This document shows positions 44,623 through 52,925 of a stretch of DNA of 64,000 nucleotides, one piece after another (the first letter of the stretch is position 1; each line of letters begins with the position of its first letter). The notes beneath the pieces were generated by a model. The model worked only from the letters and a program-made list of their open reading frames with translations, searched no databases and was not told the origin of the DNA. A program made the translations under genes and the position numbers. The stretch spans positions 186,001 through 250,000 of the forward strand of contig NZ_BSNG01000004.1 in assembly GCF_030159855.1 (NCBI RefSeq), in the 5' to 3' direction. This stretch comes from Devosia yakushimensis (lineage in GTDB: Bacteria; Pseudomonadota; Alphaproteobacteria; Rhizobiales; Devosiaceae).

Positions 44623-44725
44623 GATGTCACCCCGGCGCAGGCCGGGGTCCATGCTGTGTGCCCCCCAACCCTGGATGCCGCTGCTGGTCTTCAGCATGGA
44701 TTCCGGCCTGCGCCGGAATGACATC
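44623..44725. repeat. palindromic repeat, family with CCGGCGCAGGCCGG arms
   Basis: The left arm 44623-44656 (GATGTCACCCCGGCGCAGGC onward) and the right arm 44692-44725 are 34-bp inverted repeats with a few mismatches, each internally palindromic. It lies inside the operon between the Gfo/Idh and DUF993 genes. Similar units are widespread in proteobacterial genomes. As RNA it could slow transcription or protect mRNA ends. Confidence 0.8.
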
Positions 44726-44745
44726 GGGGGCGGGAGGGCCGGTAA

Positions 44746-45897
44746 CTAGAAATCCAGCTTCGGCACGTCGAGCCAGCGGCGTTCGGCCCAGCTCTTGAGG
44801 CCGAGTTCGGCCAGCTGCACGCCCTTGGCGCCCGCTTCGAGGCCATATTCCCATGGCGCGTCTTCGGCGACGTGGCGGAGGAACATTTCCCACTGCGCCT
44901 TGAACCCGTTCTGGGCCGGCCAATTGTCCGGCACTTCTTCCCAATCGGCAAAGAAATTCATGGTCTGTGGCTGATCGGGATTCCACACCGGCTTGGGCGT
45001 ATTGACGCGATGCTGGCTCCAGCATTTGTGCAGCCCCGCCACGGCCGAACCATGGGTGCCATCGACATGGAAGGTGACCAGGTCATCGCGGCGGACGCGG
45101 GTGGTCCAGCTCGAATTGATCTGGGCGATCACCCCGCCTTCGAGTTCGAACGTGGCATAGGCCGCGTCATCGGTGTCGGCCTTGTAGCGGTTGCCCTTCT
45201 CGTCGACGCGGCTCGGAATGTGCGTGGCGCCGAGGCAGGAGACCGCCTTGACCTCGCCGAAGAGATTGTCGAGCACATAGCGCCAGTGGCACAGCATATC
45301 GAGGATGATGCCGCCGCCATCGGCCTTGCGGTAATTCCAGCTCGGGCGCTGGGCCGGCTGCCAATCGCCTTCGAAAACCCAATAGCCGAACTCGCCGCGT
45401 ACCGAGAGGATGTCGCCGAAAAAGCCGCTATCGCGCAGCATTTTGAGCTTCATCAGCCCGGGCAGGAACAGCTTGTCCTGCACCACGCCATGCTTGAGGC
45501 CCGAAGCGCGGGCGGTCTTGGCGAGGTTGACGGCGATGTCGAGGGAATCCGAGGTCGGCTTTTCGCAATAGACATGCTTGCCGGCCGCCAGTGCCTTTTC
45601 GATGAGGCCAGCGCGCATCAGCGTCGTGCCGGCATCGAAGAAGACTGTGTCCTCGGGATTGGCCAAGGCCGCGTCGAGATCGGAACTCCAGCGGGCAATA
45701 TTGTGCTTCTTGGCCAGCCGCTCGATCTTGTCGGCGTCGCGGCCCACAATGATCGGGTCGACCACCAGCCGGTCGCCATTGGAAAGGGCAATGCCGCCCT
45801 GGTCGCGAATGGCCAGAATCGAGCGCACCAGGTGCTGATTGTACCCCATGCGGCCGGTCACGCCATGCATGATCAGCCCAAGCCGTTGTTCCGCCAT
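44746..45897 (-). CDS. Gfo/Idh/MocA family dehydrogenase 1
   Basis: A 383-residue NAD(P)-dependent sugar dehydrogenase or keto-reductase. The N-terminal Rossmann domain begins LGLIMHGVTGRMG; the catalytic lysine is in VYCEKPTS; the substrate domain has GGIILDMLCHWRYVLDNL with the conserved histidine. GGAGG precedes the ATG. It is the first gene of a minus-strand operon (with DUF993 and the isomerase) whose promoter faces the divergent TetR gene and a TAACTAGTTA palindrome. Its likely role is oxidising an imported sugar or glycoside. Confidence 0.92.
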   Translation of the reverse strand: MAEQRLGLIMHGVTGRMGYNQHLVRSILAIRDQGGIALSNGDRLVVDPIIVGRDADKIERLAKKHNIARWSSDLDAALANPEDTVFFDAGTTLMRAGLIEKALAAGKHVYCEKPTSDSLDIAVNLAKTARASGLKHGVVQDKLFLPGLMKLKMLRDSGFFGDILSVRGEFGYWVFEGDWQPAQRPSWNYRKADGGGIILDMLCHWRYVLDNLFGEVKAVSCLGATHIPSRVDEKGNRYKADTDDAAYATFELEGGVIAQINSSWTTRVRRDDLVTFHVDGTHGSAVAGLHKCWSQHRVNTPKPVWNPDQPQTMNFFADWEEVPDNWPAQNGFKAQWEMFLRHVAEDAPWEYGLEAGAKGVQLAELGLKSWAERRWLDVPKLDF

Positions 45898-45923
45898 CCG
45901 AAAATCCTCCCGATCACGCCATG

Positions 45924-45954
45924 CGTGTAACTAACTAGTTACTTAGGTACACGC
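45924..45954. promoter_or_regulatory. operator-like palindromes between dehydrogenase operon and TetR
   Basis: GTAACT (45927-45932) and AGTTAC (45937-45942) form a dyad with a perfect 10-bp core TAACTAGTTA. An outer pair GCGTGTA (45924-45930) and TACACGC (45948-45954) brackets it. It lies 27 bases before the dehydrogenase start. Its core CTAACTAGTTAC is close to the palindrome at the ABC operon promoter (48355-48368, reverse strand CTAACCGGTTAC). Confidence 0.7.
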
Positions 45955-46108
45955 GGCGTCCCGTTGTCGTCAAGATGGCAAGATGCGATTGGCCCATGTC
46001 TGCCCGCCGCTGCCCGATTGGGGCCGGTCTTTACCGGCCGCGCCCGCGCTGTTATCTGATGGAGATACGGCAAGCCGGGTAACCGGTCCGTTCATCTGGC
46101 GAGGCTTT

Positions 46109-46771
46109 ATGGATCAGCGGCTGACAGAGCCGGCGCCCGCCCCCAAGCGGGCGCGCAATTCGAGCAAGACCAAGGCCGATATTCTGGTCGCCGGTCGGGC
46201 TGAATTTGCCGAGCGCGGTTTCGAGGGCGCTCGGGTCGATGCCATTGCCGAACGCGCCGGCGCCAACAAGCGCCTGCTCTACCATTATTTCGGCAATAAG
46301 GAAGATCTCTACCGGGCGGTGCTGCTTGACGCCTATCAGGAGATCAGGCGCGGCGAGCGTGCGCTGAGCCTGGACCAATTCGGGCCGGTGGACGCCATGG
46401 ACCGGCTGGTGCGCTTCACCTTCCGGCATTTCCTGGCCAATCCCTGGTTTCCGCGCCTCCTGGGCACGGAAAACATCGAAAATGCCCGCTTCCTCAAGAC
46501 CCTGCCTGATATCCAGGCGCTCCATTCCCCGCTGGTCGGACAGATCACGACGATCGTTGATCGCGGCGCCGATTCGGGCATTTTCCGGCGCGATGTCGAC
46601 CCCGTGCAGCTCTACATTTCCATTGCGGCGCTGGGCTTTTTCTACGTCTCCAACATGGCGACGCTCTCGGTGATCTTCTCGCGCGATCTCTCCGGCATCG
46701 ACATGGTGCAGGAGCGCGAGGCCCAGGCGGTGCAGATGGTGCTGGACTATCTACGGACCAAGCCGGCCTGA
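46109..46771 (+). CDS. TetR/AcrR family regulator of the carbohydrate locus
   Basis: A 220-residue repressor. The helix-turn-helix is at about 40-80 (RVDAIAERAGANKRLLYHYFGNKEDLY), followed by a TetR_C-type ligand domain with PWFPRLLGTENIENARFLK. ATG 46109 is preceded by GAGG; a longer frame to 45983 would run through the operator. It is divergent from the dehydrogenase/DUF993/isomerase operon and probably senses an intermediate of that pathway, with autoregulation through the palindromes at 45924-45954. Confidence 0.88.
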   Translation: MDQRLTEPAPAPKRARNSSKTKADILVAGRAEFAERGFEGARVDAIAERAGANKRLLYHYFGNKEDLYRAVLLDAYQEIRRGERALSLDQFGPVDAMDRLVRFTFRHFLANPWFPRLLGTENIENARFLKTLPDIQALHSPLVGQITTIVDRGADSGIFRRDVDPVQLYISIAALGFFYVSNMATLSVIFSRDLSGIDMVQEREAQAVQMVLDYLRTKPA

Positions 46772-46837
46772 GCGCAGGCGGGGTTTTGGGTTAAAGGGGA
46801 TGTGGAAGCGCGAAGCAATCCCACCCACAATCGCTTC

Positions 46838-46908
46838 CCTCGGGCTTGACCCGAGGGCCACTCGCAACACGGCGCAAGCGGCAAATGGTCCTCGGGTCAA
46901 GCCCGAGG
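46838..46908. repeat. palindromic repeat, CCTCGGGCTTGACCCGAGG family
   Basis: The arms 46838-46860 and 46886-46908 are 23-bp inverted repeats with about one mismatch; each is itself nearly palindromic. A decayed relative (TTGGGCTTGGCCCGAGG) is seen near 37580. Confidence 0.8.
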
Positions 46909-46950
46909 AAGGCGGCGGTGGTTGGGAGAGATGCAGCTTCGGTCCACAAT

Positions 46951-47029
46951 GTCATTCCCGCGAAAGCGGGAACCCCTGTTTTCTTTTCCAGCATTCCGAA
47001 ACGGAGGTCCCCGCTTTCGCGGGAATGAC
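46951..47029. repeat. palindromic repeat, GTCATTCCCGCGAAAGCGGG family
   Basis: The left arm 46951-46974 reads GTCATTCCCGCGAAAGCGGG onward, and the right arm 47006-47029 is its reverse complement with one or two mismatches. This unit is a familiar dispersed repeat in many proteobacteria. Confidence 0.8.
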
Positions 47030-47077
47030 CCTGTGGGTGTTGGAATCTAACGCCCGACGGGCGATGAAGCGTTCCCC

Positions 47078-48013
47078 CTATTGCAAGGGCGGCAATACGG
47101 CCTTTGCGGCGCCTTCCAGCCAGGCGATCAGATTGGCCAGCCGCGGCTCGTCGGCCCGTTCATTGAGCGCATAAATGCCGATCGTGCTCTTCTGCTCCGG
47201 CTCGGTGACGTCAATTCGCTGGAGCCCGCGCAGGCCGAATTCCTGGTCCATCACCTCGGTATGCTTGATCACCGCATCGGTGCGGGCGACATAATCGAGG
47301 CACGCCGCCAGTGAATTGGAGGCAAAGGCATATTTGCCCTGATCAAAGGCTGCCCCGCCTGCCGTGGTGCGGCTCCAGGTCTCGAAGAACCGTTGATGGC
47401 GGGTTTCCGGCAGCGCGCTGGTGACGGCCGGATAGGCCTCGACCTCGGCAAGGCTGCGCGGCGCCAGCAGCAGCGGATGCCCCTCGCGGCAGAAATAGCT
47501 TTGGCCGACCCGGGTCAGCGGAATGAAGCGGGCGCCGGTGCTGCGGCTGAGGCCTTCGATCTCATGGGCGACGAAGAGTGAAATGTCCCCCGAGAGCAAT
47601 TGGTCCATGCAGCGCAATTGATTGCCCAGGCTCACATGGATGCGGGCGCTGGGGAAGCTGGTGGAATAATCGACCACCATGTCGCGAATGAACATGGTCC
47701 ACCACGAATAGCCGGTGCCGATGCTGAGCCCCTGCTCGGTGCGGCCGCGCTGATGTTCGAGCGCCTTCAGCGTATTGTCATATAGCCGGCGCATCAGCCT
47801 GGCGTTCTGATACAGCGTTTCGCCATAGCTGGTGAGCTCGATCCCGCGCGAGGATCGCGTCAGCAGCGGCACGCCCATGGTTTCCTCGAGCTTGCGCATG
47901 TTGAAGGTCAGCGTCGGCTGGGTAACGAACAGCGCCGTGGCCGCGCCACTGATCGTGCCGGCCTCGGCGACGGCCAGAAACTGGTTGAGCAGCTTATCCA
48001 TCGCGTGTCCCAT
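47078..48013 (-). CDS. LysR family transcriptional regulator
   Basis: A 311-residue regulator. The N-terminal winged helix (about 5-64, FLAVAEAGTISGAATALFVTQPTLTFNMRKLEETMGVPLLTR) is followed by a periplasmic-binding-like effector domain (about 95-300). It lies between the TetR gene and the ABC operon, divergent from the latter across 430 bases. A dyad with T-N11-A spacing overlaps its own start codon, pointing to autoregulation. It may activate the ABC operon. The inducer is unknown. Confidence 0.9.
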   Translation of the reverse strand: MGHAMDKLLNQFLAVAEAGTISGAATALFVTQPTLTFNMRKLEETMGVPLLTRSSRGIELTSYGETLYQNARLMRRLYDNTLKALEHQRGRTEQGLSIGTGYSWWTMFIRDMVVDYSTSFPSARIHVSLGNQLRCMDQLLSGDISLFVAHEIEGLSRSTGARFIPLTRVGQSYFCREGHPLLLAPRSLAEVEAYPAVTSALPETRHQRFFETWSRTTAGGAAFDQGKYAFASNSLAACLDYVARTDAVIKHTEVMDQEFGLRGLQRIDVTEPEQKSTIGIYALNERADEPRLANLIAWLEGAAKAVLPPLQ

Positions 48014-48026
48014 AGAAATTTTCTAT
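48012..48026. promoter_or_regulatory. LysR-type T-N11-A dyad at the LysR start
   Basis: ATAGAAA (48012-48018) and TTTCTAT (48020-48026) are perfect inverted repeats around one T, giving the T-N11-A pattern of LysR sites. It covers the first codon of the LysR gene, where binding would repress its own expression. Confidence 0.55.
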
Positions 48027-48443
48027 AATAGCGACGATATTTCGTATTTTTCTTTGGGTCCAGTCTGGTCCAAACTTTCATCCATAAATGCATTTCGTCG
48101 AATAACGGCGGGGCAAATGGGGGTGAGGACCGATCGGTAGCGCTCCCAAAAGAATAAGGGAGGCAAGGGGTTACTTGAGATCTTATGGCCCGGATTGCGT
48201 GGCGTTTGGACCCCTGTCCATCTTCCATACAAGTCGATTGCGCCGCCTCAAATCTCTATGCTATGTCGTAACCGACCGGTTGGCTCCTCACACGGAGAGT
48301 TCCGCAAAAAGTGCTTTGGCCCGCTCTTGACTTCGGGGTTAGACTGCGGGGCTATGTAACCGGTTAGTGATTTAGGCGACGGGGAGGTCGCCGCACCCGT
48401 TCTGCGTTTCGGAACGACCAAGAGTTTTCAAGGGAGGAACCTG
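48014..48443. other. 430-bp divergent region between LysR and ABC operon
   Basis: No gene. From left to right it holds the LysR dyad, an A/T-rich stretch (48014-48120), a first CCGGTT-containing site (GTAACCGACCGGTTGG, 48268-48283), and a promoter with overlapping palindrome (48327-48366). The two sites share the prefix CTATGT with a TAACCG that follows. Confidence 0.6.
48327..48366 (+). promoter_or_regulatory. predicted promoter and operator of the ABC transporter operon
   Basis: A -35 TTGACT (48327-48332) and a -10 CTATGT (48352-48357) are 19 bases apart. The perfect palindrome TAACCGGTTA (48357-48366) overlaps the -10 end and start point, an ideal place for a repressor. The spacer is slightly long, so an activator may help. 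The palindrome could bind the local TetR or, by its CCGG centre, an unlinked LacI-type protein. Confidence 0.6.
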
Positions 48444-49736
48444 ATGACTATTTCTATCGACCGCCGCAAATTTCTGATGGGCAGTTCCGCGCTGATTGCG
48501 GCTGGCGCCGCCGGCGTAATGCCGGCCTGGGCCCAGGCGAGCAATCTGCGCCTCACCTTCTGGGGTGGCCAGGCCCGCGCCGACCGCACCTATGGCGTGA
48601 CCGATCTCTATGAGGCTGCCAATCCCGGCACCACCATCGAGGGCGAATTCCTGGCCTGGAACGATTACTGGCCCAAGCTGGCCACCCAGACCGCCGGCGG
48701 CAATGCCCCCGACATCATCCAGATGGATTATCGCTATATCGTCGAATACGCCAAGCGCAACGCCATTGCCCCGCTCGACGAATTTGTCGGCGGCGTCCTC
48801 AAGCTGGACAATTTCGATCAGGACCAGCTCGATGGCGGCAAGGTCGATGGCAAGCTCTATGGCATTTCGCTGGGCGCCAATTCGGTAGCGACCCTGGTCA
48901 ATACCGCCGCCTTCGAGGAAGCCGGTATCGAGGCCCCGACCAATGCCTGGACCTATGACGACCTGATGACCATTGGCGAGGCCTTCAAGAGCGCCAATGT
49001 CCGCGGCGGCATGAAGGCGATCTCGGATGCTTCCTATACCGAGCCCATGCTCGACAACTGGCTGCGCCAGCGCGGCAAGGCGCTCTATACCGCCGAAGGC
49101 AAGCTCGGGTTCGACGAAGCCGATGCCATCGAATGGTACACGCTCTGGTCCAAGCTGCGCGAGGCTGGTGTCTGCGTCACCGCCGAAGAACAGGCCGTCG
49201 ATACCGGCGCGGTTGAGACCACCATGCTGGTGGCGGGCAAGGCGGCCATGATGCCGTCCAACTCCAACCAGCTGGTGGGCTACCAGGCCATCATGAAGGA
49301 CAAGCTGGGCATGATCGGCTATCCGCGCATCGCCGCTGGCGTTGGCGGCGGTCACTACCGCAAGCCCTCCATGTTCTTCTCGGTCGGGGGCAGCTCGGCC
49401 AATAAGGAAGCCGCTTCCGCCTTCCTCAGCTTCTTCATCAATGATCCAGAAGCGGCCAAGCTCCTGGGTGTTGAACGCGGCATTCCCTGCATCGCCGCCA
49501 CCCGCGACGTGGTGGCTCCGACGCTGGACGAACAGAGCCAGATCGCGCTCAATTTCGTGTCCAATCTGGGCGACCTGCTCGGGCCGCTCCCGCCATCCCC
49601 GCCCGCTTCGGCCGGCGAAATCGACGCATCCTTGATCCGCACCCTGGGCCAGGAAGTCGGCTTCGGCGCCAAGACGCCCGAACAGGCCGGCCCCGAACTG
49701 ATCAGCGGTGCCAACGAAATCCTCAGCCGGGCCTGA
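48444..49736 (+). CDS. ABC transporter sugar-binding protein 1 (Tat signal)
   Basis: A 430-residue family 1 extracellular solute-binding protein. A twin-arginine signal (DRRKFLMG, RR at 7-8) with cleavage after AWA (about 30) exports it folded to the periplasm. The mature protein has the usual LRLTFWGGQARADRT start and PDIIQMDYRYI. It is followed by a strong terminator and a paralogous gene, so it is probably made in excess over the transporter. GGAGGAA precedes the ATG. The ligand cannot be predicted beyond a sugar or oligosaccharide. Confidence 0.93.
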   Translation: MTISIDRRKFLMGSSALIAAGAAGVMPAWAQASNLRLTFWGGQARADRTYGVTDLYEAANPGTTIEGEFLAWNDYWPKLATQTAGGNAPDIIQMDYRYIVEYAKRNAIAPLDEFVGGVLKLDNFDQDQLDGGKVDGKLYGISLGANSVATLVNTAAFEEAGIEAPTNAWTYDDLMTIGEAFKSANVRGGMKAISDASYTEPMLDNWLRQRGKALYTAEGKLGFDEADAIEWYTLWSKLREAGVCVTAEEQAVDTGAVETTMLVAGKAAMMPSNSNQLVGYQAIMKDKLGMIGYPRIAAGVGGGHYRKPSMFFSVGGSSANKEAASAFLSFFINDPEAAKLLGVERGIPCIAATRDVVAPTLDEQSQIALNFVSNLGDLLGPLPPSPPASAGEIDASLIRTLGQEVGFGAKTPEQAGPELISGANEILSRA

Positions 49737-49747
49737 TCCCTGGTTCC

Positions 49748-49778
49748 GCCGCGCGCCCTGTTGGCGCGCGGCTTTTTT
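49748..49778 (+). terminator. terminator/attenuator between the two binding-protein genes
   Basis: A perfect 10-bp stem, GCCGCGCGCC (49748-49757) with GGCGCGCGGC (49763-49772), has a 5-base loop and six T residues. As it lies inside a run of co-directional genes it is likely a partial terminator that raises binding protein 1 over downstream genes. Confidence 0.9.
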
Positions 49779-49798
49779 ATAAGCCTATGGAGTATCTC

Positions 49799-51088
49799 AT
49801 GGCATTGGTCGCCAACAGACGGCAGTTTCTCATGGCCGGTTCGGCTCTCGCGGCGGCAACCGGTCTGGGCGCCTTGCCCGCCTTTGCCCAGGATACGCGG
49901 CTCCGGCTGATCTTCTGGGGCAGCCAGGCCCGCGCCGACCGCACCTATGGGGTCTCCGATCTCTATACCGGCGAGCATCCGGGCCTCGCCATCGAAGGCG
50001 AATTCCTGGGCTGGGCCGATTACTGGCCCAAGCTGGCCACCCAGACCGCGGGCGGCAATGCGCCCGACATCATGCAGATGGATTACCGCTATATCGGGGA
50101 ATATGCCCGCCGCGGCACGCTGGCCCCGCTCGACCAATATGTGGGCGCCGCGCTCGATACGAGTTCCTTCGACCAGGACCAGCTGCACAATGGCACCATT
50201 GACGGCAAGCTCATGGGCATCAGCCTGGGCGTTGCCGCCGGTGCTGCCGTCTATAACAGCAAGGCGCTGGCCGATGCCGGGATCGAGCTCGACCCCATGG
50301 GCTGGACCTATGAGGATCTGAAGGCCAAAGGCGCCGCTTTCGCCCAAAGCACCGGTGGCGCCGTGGCTCTGGCCCCCGATGGCAGCGGCGTCGAGCTGCT
50401 GTTCGAAAACTGGCTGCGCCAGCAGGGCAAGGCCCTCTATACCGCCGAAGGCCAGCCTGCTTTCACCGCCGAGGACGTCACGGCCTGGTTCGCCCTCTGG
50501 GCCGACCTACGCGATGCCGGCGCCATTGTCAGCCCCGACGAGCAGGCCATCGATACCGGCAAGCTCGAAACCTCGCCCCTGGTGCGCGGCAAGGCAGCGA
50601 TGAATTTCACCACCTCCAACCAGCTTGTTGCCTATCAGACCCTGGTACCGGACGCCCTCGGCATTGCCGCCTATCCGGCGACCAAGCCCGGCTCGACCGG
50701 CGGCCATTATCGCAATTCCTCGCAATATTTCGCCATCTCGGCCGGCTCCGCCGCGCCCGAACAGGCCGTGGAATTCATCAATTTCTTCGTCAATTCGCCC
50801 GCGGCGGCCGCCCTTCTGGGCGTCGAGCGTGGCGTGCCGGCCTCCTCGGCCATGCGCGCCGCCATTACTCCGGACCTTGACGAGCGCAGCCAGCAGGCGG
50901 TGCGCTATATCGACGATCTGGGCGCCATTGCCGGTCCCGTGCCGCCCACCCCGCCCGCCGCGGCCGGCGAGATCGAAGTGGCGCTCAAGACCAAGAGCCA
51001 GGAAGTGGCCTTCGGCGCCCAGTCGCCGCAAGATGCCGGTCCCGCCTTTTTCGACGAAGTCGTCGCCACTCTCGGCCGGGCAGCCTGA
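49799..51088 (+). CDS. ABC transporter sugar-binding protein 2 (Tat signal), tandem paralogue
   Basis: A 429-residue paralogue of the preceding protein, about half identical by eye, sharing GEFLxWxDYWPKLATQTAGGNAPDI and GKALYTAEG. It too has a twin-arginine signal (NRRQFLM) with cleavage after AFA (about 30). Start 49799 has GGAG 6 bases upstream; the ATG at 49787 has none. Sequence differs in the ligand-facing half (for example IEAPTNAWTYDD against IELDPMGWTYED), so the two proteins may bind different sugars for one transporter. The permease gene follows after 2 bases. Confidence 0.93.
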   Translation: MALVANRRQFLMAGSALAAATGLGALPAFAQDTRLRLIFWGSQARADRTYGVSDLYTGEHPGLAIEGEFLGWADYWPKLATQTAGGNAPDIMQMDYRYIGEYARRGTLAPLDQYVGAALDTSSFDQDQLHNGTIDGKLMGISLGVAAGAAVYNSKALADAGIELDPMGWTYEDLKAKGAAFAQSTGGAVALAPDGSGVELLFENWLRQQGKALYTAEGQPAFTAEDVTAWFALWADLRDAGAIVSPDEQAIDTGKLETSPLVRGKAAMNFTTSNQLVAYQTLVPDALGIAAYPATKPGSTGGHYRNSSQYFAISAGSAAPEQAVEFINFFVNSPAAAALLGVERGVPASSAMRAAITPDLDERSQQAVRYIDDLGAIAGPVPPTPPAAAGEIEVALKTKSQEVAFGAQSPQDAGPAFFDEVVATLGRAA

Positions 51089-51090
51089 TC

Positions 51091-52041
51091 ATGGCGGAGC
51101 ACACAGCAATATCAGCCAAAGCCGCCCCGCCCATGAGCCAGGCGCGGCAATCGATCTGGTCGCGCATCTGGCAGAACGATGCGCCCGGATATCTTTTCCT
51201 CCTGCCCTGGTTCATCGGCTTTTTCGGCCTGACCATCGGGCCGATGATCACGTCCTTCTATCTCAGCTTCACCAATTTCGACCTGTTGCAGGCGCCCACT
51301 TGGGTAGGCGCCAACAATTACGTGCGCATGTTCACCGCCGATCCGAAATTCTCGGCCTCCATGCGGGTGACGCTGTTCTTCGTGGTCTTCTCGGTGCCGC
51401 TCAAGCTCGCTTTCGCGCTAGCCGTGGCCATGCTGCTCAATCGCGGCATCAAGGGCCTGCCCATGTACCGGGCGCTGTTCTATCTGCCGAGCCTGCTCGG
51501 CGCTTCGGTCGCCATCGCCATTCTCTGGCGGCAGATTTTCGCCGGCGACGGCCTGGTCAACAAGTTCCTCGCCATGTTCGGCATTATCGGCCCGAGCTGG
51601 ATTTCCAATCCCAATTATTCGCTATGGACGCTGATCATCCTCTCGATCTGGCAATTCGGCTCGCCCATGATCATTTTCCTGGCCGGCCTGCGTCAGATTC
51701 CGCAGGACATGTATGAGGCGGCAAGCCTGGACGGCGCCAGCAAATGGCGGCAATTCGTCAAGATCACGCTGCCGCTTTTGACCCCGGTGGTCTTCTTCAA
51801 CGCCATCATCCAGACCATCGAGGCGTTCAAGAGCTTCACCCCCGCCTTCATCATCTCTGGCGGCACCGGCAATCCGATCAATTCGACGCTGTTCTATACG
51901 CTCTACCTCTACCAGGAGGCCTTCGGCTTCTTCCGCATGGGCTATGCCTCCGCGCTGGCCTGGGTATTGCTGGCACTGGTCGGCCTGTTCACGGCCTTCT
52001 CCTTCCTCACCTCCAAATACTGGGTGCACTATGACGATTAA
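51091..52041 (+). CDS. carbohydrate ABC transporter permease 1 (MalF type)
   Basis: A 316-residue inner-membrane permease with six predicted helices. The EAA loop that docks the ATPase is EAASLDGASKWRQFVKITLPLLTP. The N-terminal region (about 28-50) is TM1. It starts 2 bases after binding protein 2 and its stop overlaps the next permease gene by 11 bases, so both permeases are translated in step. Confidence 0.94.
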   Translation: MAEHTAISAKAAPPMSQARQSIWSRIWQNDAPGYLFLLPWFIGFFGLTIGPMITSFYLSFTNFDLLQAPTWVGANNYVRMFTADPKFSASMRVTLFFVVFSVPLKLAFALAVAMLLNRGIKGLPMYRALFYLPSLLGASVAIAILWRQIFAGDGLVNKFLAMFGIIGPSWISNPNYSLWTLIILSIWQFGSPMIIFLAGLRQIPQDMYEAASLDGASKWRQFVKITLPLLTPVVFFNAIIQTIEAFKSFTPAFIISGGTGNPINSTLFYTLYLYQEAFGFFRMGYASALAWVLLALVGLFTAFSFLTSKYWVHYDD

Positions 52042-52921
52042 TGCCCCCGCCAAATTGACCGTGGTCACCGAGGGCGCGCCCTCCCCGCTGCGCCGCCGCA
52101 CCACCTCGATCATCATCCATGTCCTGCTGATCGGCGCATCCATCCTGATGCTCTATCCGCTGCTCTGGCTCCTGGCGGCTTCGTTCCGGCCGGAAAACGA
52201 GATCTTCACCTCGGCCAGCATCTGGCCGTCGTCCTGGAGTCTCGATGCCTATTTCCGTGGCTGGAACGGGTTGCGTACCGGTTTTGGCACCTTCTATCTC
52301 AACAGCTTCATCATTTCGGGTCTGTCGGTCATTGGCAATGTGCTGGCCTGTTCCATGGCCGCCTTCGCCTTTGCCCGGCTGAACTTCAAATATAAGAACT
52401 TCTGGTTCGCCATGATGCTGATGACCCTGATGCTGCCCTATCAGGTGACGCTCATCCCCCAATATGTGCTGTTCCGCCAGCTGGGTTGGGTCAACACCTT
52501 CCTGCCGCTGGTCGTGCCCAAATTCCTCGCCGCCGACGGCTTCTTCATCTTCCTCATGGTGCAGTTCTTCCGTGGTCTGCCCAAGGAACTGGACGAGGCC
52601 GCGCAAATGGATGGCTGCTCGCCCTGGCGCATCTATTGGCGCATCATCATCCCGCTCTCCATGCCGGTGCTGGCGACTGCCGCCATCTTCACCTTCATCT
52701 GGACCTGGGACGATTTCTTTGGGCCCCTGATCTATCTGGGCGAAATGCGCCAATATACGGTGATGCTGGGTCTGCGCACCTTCACCGACTCGACCGGGGA
52801 AAGCGACTACGGGGGGCTGTTCGCCATGTCGGCGCTATCCCTCGTGCCGATTTTCCTGTTCTTCCTCTTCTTCCAGCGACTGCTCATCGAGGGCATCGCC
52901 ACGACCGGTATGAAACGCTAG
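52031..52921 (+). CDS. carbohydrate ABC transporter permease 2 (MalG type)
   Basis: A 296-residue permease with six predicted helices. The EAA loop is DEAAQMDGCSPWRIYWRIIIPLSMPVL. The start MTINAPAKL (52031) lies 11 bases inside the end of permease 1. The C terminus IATTGMKR is typical for MalG-type partners. With permease 1 it forms the transmembrane pore of the importer. Confidence 0.94.
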   Translation: MTINAPAKLTVVTEGAPSPLRRRTTSIIIHVLLIGASILMLYPLLWLLAASFRPENEIFTSASIWPSSWSLDAYFRGWNGLRTGFGTFYLNSFIISGLSVIGNVLACSMAAFAFARLNFKYKNFWFAMMLMTLMLPYQVTLIPQYVLFRQLGWVNTFLPLVVPKFLAADGFFIFLMVQFFRGLPKELDEAAQMDGCSPWRIYWRIIIPLSMPVLATAAIFTFIWTWDDFFGPLIYLGEMRQYTVMLGLRTFTDSTGESDYGGLFAMSALSLVPIFLFFLFFQRLLIEGIATTGMKR

Positions 52922-52925
52922 ATCC

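Larger units (their letters stand above)
46772..47077. other. 306-bp gap filled by two different palindromic repeats
   Basis: Between the converging TetR and LysR genes are two repeat units in a row, listed separately (46838-46908 and 46951-47029). No gene is present, and the units together may terminate both transcripts. Confidence 0.7.

Noticed and set aside
45983..46108. N-terminal extension of the TetR regulator
   Set aside because: The extra 42 residues have no family match, and the ATG at 46109 has a GAGG ribosome site.
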